Positions 7,491 through 10,415 of a stretch of DNA of 10,415 nucleotides are shown in pieces (position 1 is the stretch's first letter; every line of letters starts with the position of its first letter). A program made the position numbers and the translations under genes. This DNA comes from Candidatus Aminicenantota bacterium. Lineage in GTDB: Bacteria > Acidobacteriota > Aminicenantia > Aminicenantales > UBA4085. The notes below the pieces were generated by a model. That model had not been told where the DNA came from. It made no database searches and was given only the letters and a program-made list of their open reading frames with translations. The stretch spans positions 6,416-16,830 of the forward strand of contig PMCY01000066.1 in the NCBI GenBank assembly GCA_003154255.1, read 5' to 3'.

Positions 7491-9323
7491 ATGCCGAAGC
7501 GCCAGGCCATCCTTCTTATCGGTCCCACGGGGGCGGGGAAGTCCCCTCTCGGGGAATACCTGGAACATACCGGCTTCGGCGGGCGACGCTGTTTCCATTT
7601 CGATTTCGGCACTGAGCTTCGCGCCGCTGCCACCCCCTTACGCACCGCATTCGACGATGACGATGCCCTGAGCCCGACCGACCTCGACATCATCCGGCGC
7701 GCTCTCGAAGCCGGGACACTGCTCGAAGATGCGGAATTTCCCATCGCTCTTCGAATTTTCCGACGGTTCGTTCATAGGAAAGGCCTCGGTCCGAACGATT
7801 GGATCGTCCTCAACGGCCTGCCCCGTCATGCCGGGCAAGCCTTAGGATTGGAAACCGAGGTCGATGTCAGCTTGGTGGCCGTCCTGCAGACGGCGGCCGA
7901 AGTCGTCCGTGAACGGATCCGGAGCAACGCCGCGGGAGACCGCACCGGCCGTTTTGACGACGAACCGGCCGCGATCGAAGCCAAATTGAAGATCTTCGAA
8001 GGCCGGACCCGCCCGCTCATCGAATATTATTCCTCAAGGGGCGCGGCCGTGATCCGTGTGGACGTCGGGGCGGAAACGACGGCGGCCGAAATGGCCGGGC
8101 GCCTGGCTGCGGCCGGGGCGCCGGGCGATGCGCCGGGTTCCCGGCGGGCCTTGAACATCGTCTCCCTGGCCGTTTTTCTGGCCTCCTCGACCTGGTTCAC
8201 GGGAACGGCGGCGGGGCCTTTTCTTAAAACTTTATGGGGTCTGGGACCGGGCGGAGCGGCCTGGCTGACGACGGCCGTCCAGCTCGGATTCATCGCCGGA
8301 ACGCTGTCCTATGCGCTTCTCAACGTCGCTGACACTTTTTCCTCCCGCCGCGTCTTCGCCCTTTCCGCGCTTGCCGGAGCCTTGTTCAACGCCGCCTTCG
8401 CCTGGCCCGGCAACGCCTATCCGGCCGCCCTGGCCTTCCGCTTCCTGACCGGGGTATCCCTGGCCGGCGTCTATCCGGTGGGGATGAAAATCGTCGCCCA
8501 GTGGCACCGCGGCCCCTTGGGCCGGCCCCTGTCCCGCCTCATCGCCGCCCTGACCCTGGGCTCGGCGGCGCCTTTCCTGCTCATGGCCCTGGGCGGCCGC
8601 CTCGATCCGCATATTCTCCTGGCAGCAGCGTCCGGGTTGGCGATCGGGGGGGCGGCCCTGGTCGCGTACGGACTCGATGACGGACCCTTCCGGCTGGCGC
8701 CCGCCCGGTTCGATTGGAGGGCCGCCGGCCGGGTTTTCGCCAAACGGGGCTTCCGGCTGCAGGCTTTGGGATATTTCGGCCATATGTGGGAGCTCTACGC
8801 CTTCTGGTCGCTCAGCGGATCTTTCCTGGCCGCTGCTTTGGCCGGCACGGCTTTGGCGGGGGAGCGGACCGTGGCCGGATTCGTCTTCCTGATCTTCCTG
8901 GCCGGAGTCGGAGGCTGCCTGGCCGGCGGCGCCGCTTCCCGCCGTCGGGGCGAAAAAAGCGTGGCCCTCGCCGCATTGGCCGCGTCCTCGATCTGCTGCG
9001 CCTTCTCTCCCATTTTTTTCGGCGTTCCGGCCTGGGCGCTCATTCCGTTCCTACTGGTCTGGGGGGCGGCGGTCATCGCCGACTCGCCGCAGTTCTCCGG
9101 ACTGGCCGCCCGATTCTGCGAAGAGGAATATATGGGGACCGCCCTGACGTTGCAGAACGGAATCGGTTTCGCGATCACGGTCTCCGCCATCCAGATCACG
9201 GCCGGGGCGGCGCCGCTTCTGGGCTGGCGCTGGGTCTTTCTCCTCCTTCTCCCCGGCCCCGTCCTGGGCGGCCTGGCGGCACGGCGGCTCCCCGGCCGGG
9301 GATCGGCGCCTCCTCCCGTTTGA
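7491..9323 (+). CDS. Adenylate-kinase-like domain fused to a 12-helix major facilitator transporter
   Basis: A 610-residue protein in one open frame. Residues 5-205 resemble adenylate/nucleoside monophosphate kinases: P-loop GPTGAGKS (11-18), HFDFGTELR (36-44; R44 fits the NMP-binding Arg), NGLPR (108-112, the GFPR motif), RERIRSN (140-146), RFDD (154-157) and TRPLIEYY (173-180). The LID insert is very short, and the Arg following RFDD in typical enzymes appears as K165. Residues 221-598 are an MFS transporter with about 12 helices, including FRFLTGVSLAGVYPVGMK (316-333), GYFGHMWELYAFW (427-439) and DSPQFSGLAARF (531-542). The linker is 206-220. MFS proteins place the N-terminus in the cytosol, so the kinase would have access to ATP. 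A separate MFS start at the TTG for L221 (8151) is possible, though it has no clear ribosome binding site. The transport substrate is unknown; coupling of uptake to phosphorylation is inference. The ATG at 7491 has only GGGA upstream. Confidence 0.88.
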   Translation: MPKRQAILLIGPTGAGKSPLGEYLEHTGFGGRRCFHFDFGTELRAAATPLRTAFDDDDALSPTDLDIIRRALEAGTLLEDAEFPIALRIFRRFVHRKGLGPNDWIVLNGLPRHAGQALGLETEVDVSLVAVLQTAAEVVRERIRSNAAGDRTGRFDDEPAAIEAKLKIFEGRTRPLIEYYSSRGAAVIRVDVGAETTAAEMAGRLAAAGAPGDAPGSRRALNIVSLAVFLASSTWFTGTAAGPFLKTLWGLGPGGAAWLTTAVQLGFIAGTLSYALLNVADTFSSRRVFALSALAGALFNAAFAWPGNAYPAALAFRFLTGVSLAGVYPVGMKIVAQWHRGPLGRPLSRLIAALTLGSAAPFLLMALGGRLDPHILLAAASGLAIGGAALVAYGLDDGPFRLAPARFDWRAAGRVFAKRGFRLQALGYFGHMWELYAFWSLSGSFLAAALAGTALAGERTVAGFVFLIFLAGVGGCLAGGAASRRRGEKSVALAALAASSICCAFSPIFFGVPAWALIPFLLVWGAAVIADSPQFSGLAARFCEEEYMGTALTLQNGIGFAITVSAIQITAGAAPLLGWRWVFLLLLPGPVLGGLAARRLPGRGSAPPPV

Positions 9324-9348
9324 CGGCAGACCGGATTTGGCGGACAAT
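9320..9348 (+). promoter_or_regulatory. Possible promoter of the acyl-CoA synthetase gene
   Basis: TTGACG (9320-9325) and GACAAT (9343-9348) are separated by exactly 17 bp. The -35 is strong and shares bases with the TGA stop of the kinase-MFS gene; the -10 matches only four of six. Transcription would start near 9355, about 27 nt before the ATG at 9382. Read-through from the upstream gene is equally possible. Confidence 0.35.
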
Positions 9349-9381
9349 CGCAGGTCACTTCCACCCCGGAGTGCATAGACC

Positions 9382-10415
9382 ATGGATATCCACGATCTCG
9401 ATCCGATCTTCAAGCCCCAGCGCATCGCCCTCGTCGGGGTGAGCCCCAATCCCAACAGCGTCGGGGGCAAGATTCTGGCCAACCTGGTCGGAGGGGGATT
9501 TCGCGGCGTCGTCTACCCGGTCAACCCCTCGGTCGAAGCGGTCATGGGGATTCCCTGTTTTCCATCCGTAGGCACCCTGCCCCGCACCCCCGATCTTGGC
9601 ATTCTCTGCGCCGCCGCCGTTCAAATCCCCGGCCTTGTGGCCCAATGCGGCGAGGCCGGCGTCCGCGGGCTCATCGTAGTGTCCTCCGGCTTCCAGGAGA
9701 CCGGCGAAGTAGGCCGTCTCCTCGAAGAACAAGTCTGCCTCGAAACGGCTCGATTTCCCTCGATGCGTCTGATCGGGCCAAACTGCTTGGGGATCATCGT
9801 GCCCGGCCAGCAGCTCAACGCCAGCTTCGCCGGGGCCATGCCCAAGGCCGGCCAAGTCGCATTCATCTCCCAATCCGGCGCCCTCTGCACCTCCGTCTTG
9901 GATTGGGCGCTCCAGGAGAAAGTGGGATTCTCCCATTTCATTTCCATCGGCAACGCCATCGATGTCGGCTTTGCCGATCTGATCGATTACCTGGGTGAGG
10001 ACGAGCAGACCAAATCCATCCTTTTGTATATCGAATCGATCCGCGAAGCCCGCCGGTTCATGACTGCGGCCCGCGCCTTCGCCCGGACCAAGCCCATCAT
10101 CGCCTATAAGGCCGGCCGTTTTCCCGAATCGGCCGCGGCCGCGGCGTCTCATACCGGGGCCTTGGCCGCGGAAGACGCCATCTACGACGCCGCCTTCCGC
10201 CGGGCCGGAGTAGCCCGGGTTTTCGATTTTGGCGAGATTTTCGACGTGGCCGAACTGCTCGGCAGGAAGAAGGTCCCTCGGGGAGACCGGCTGGGAATTC
10301 TGACCAACGCCGGGGGGCCGGGAGTCATGGCCGTCGACGCCCTGGTCGCCGCGGACGGGAAGCCGGCCCGCCTCTCGGAGGAGACGATGGCCCGGCTCAA
10401 CGAGACGCTTCCGCC
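9382..10415 (+). CDS. Acyl-CoA synthetase (ADP/NDP-forming), CoA-binding alpha part (C-terminus beyond window)
   Basis: The first 344 codons of an acetate--CoA ligase (ADP-forming) type enzyme, which makes ATP from ADP, phosphate and acetyl- or another acyl-CoA in fermentation; the reverse direction activates acids. Residues 7-130 are the CoA-binding Rossmann domain (RIALVGVSPNPNSVGG 14-29, YPVNP 45-49). IGPNCLGI (131-138) and FISQSGAL (161-168) mark the succinyl-CoA-ligase-like domain. The phosphorylated histidine of the family is H257 in SHTGAL, and E218 in YIESI is at the place of the Glu that stabilises it; both numbers agree with what I recall for archaeal ACD alpha subunits. TNAGGPGV (309-316) opens the third subdomain. 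Whether a beta (ATP-grasp) part is fused cannot be seen, so the product could be about 460 or 700 residues. Fusion with a GNAT domain (protein acetyltransferase Pat) is a less likely alternative. A GGAG lies 10 nt before the ATG. Confidence 0.93.
   Translation, partial: MDIHDLDPIFKPQRIALVGVSPNPNSVGGKILANLVGGGFRGVVYPVNPSVEAVMGIPCFPSVGTLPRTPDLGILCAAAVQIPGLVAQCGEAGVRGLIVVSSGFQETGEVGRLLEEQVCLETARFPSMRLIGPNCLGIIVPGQQLNASFAGAMPKAGQVAFISQSGALCTSVLDWALQEKVGFSHFISIGNAIDVGFADLIDYLGEDEQTKSILLYIESIREARRFMTAARAFARTKPIIAYKAGRFPESAAAAASHTGALAAEDAIYDAAFRRAGVARVFDFGEIFDVAELLGRKKVPRGDRLGILTNAGGPGVMAVDALVAADGKPARLSEETMARLNETLP

Noticed and set aside
8232..8783. 183-codon minus-strand open frame inside the kinase-MFS gene
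   Set aside because: Gln/Gly/Arg-rich translation with no structure; it mirrors codons of the MFS helices.
9355..10152. 265-codon minus-strand open frame
   Set aside because: It is antisense to the acyl-CoA synthetase, whose catalytic motifs are intact on the plus strand; the translation is Gly/Asp-rich filler.

Overview
This is a G+C-rich bacterial window with nine protein genes, seven complete and one cut at each edge. I saw no rRNA, tRNA, CRISPR array, insertion sequence or other mobile element, and no gene-free stretch over 300 bases. Gene style and content (secreted protein with Asp-rich calcium-type loops, an ADP-forming acyl-CoA synthetase, a FakA/DegV fusion, MscL with a zinc ribbon) suggest an uncultured anaerobic lineage near Acidobacteriota/Aminicenantota. 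That placement is inference from style, not from a marker gene.

Layout: 1-1170 (minus) is the N-terminal 390 residues of an exported protein I do not recognise. The 1171-1384 gap holds its divergent -10 box and a good promoter for mscL (1385-1825, plus). mscL converges on a minus-strand pair: a fused fatty-acid-kinase/fatty-acid-binding protein (2656-4455) followed 13 bp later by a DUF1295 membrane protein (1857-2642). This pair has its own strong promoter just behind the next operon. That operon (4579-7398, minus) is a complete periplasmic-binding-protein importer of the BtuCDF/FecBCD type, with overlapping genes in the order binding protein, permease, ATPase.

Divergent from the importer, at 7491-9323 (plus), is one uninterrupted 610-codon frame joining an adenylate-kinase-like domain to a 12-helix major facilitator transporter. 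It is the most unusual gene here. At 9382 a CoA-binding ADP-forming acyl-CoA synthetase starts and runs off the end.

Three themes connect the genes. Lipid handling: the FakA-FakB-like fusion with a DUF1295 protein. Uptake: the importer and the kinase-MFS fusion, divergently expressed from a 92-bp gap in which both candidate -10 boxes lie so close to the start codons that the mRNAs would be nearly leaderless. Energy: the acyl-CoA synthetase, which makes ATP from acyl-CoA thioesters. Functional links between these groups are inference from proximity only.
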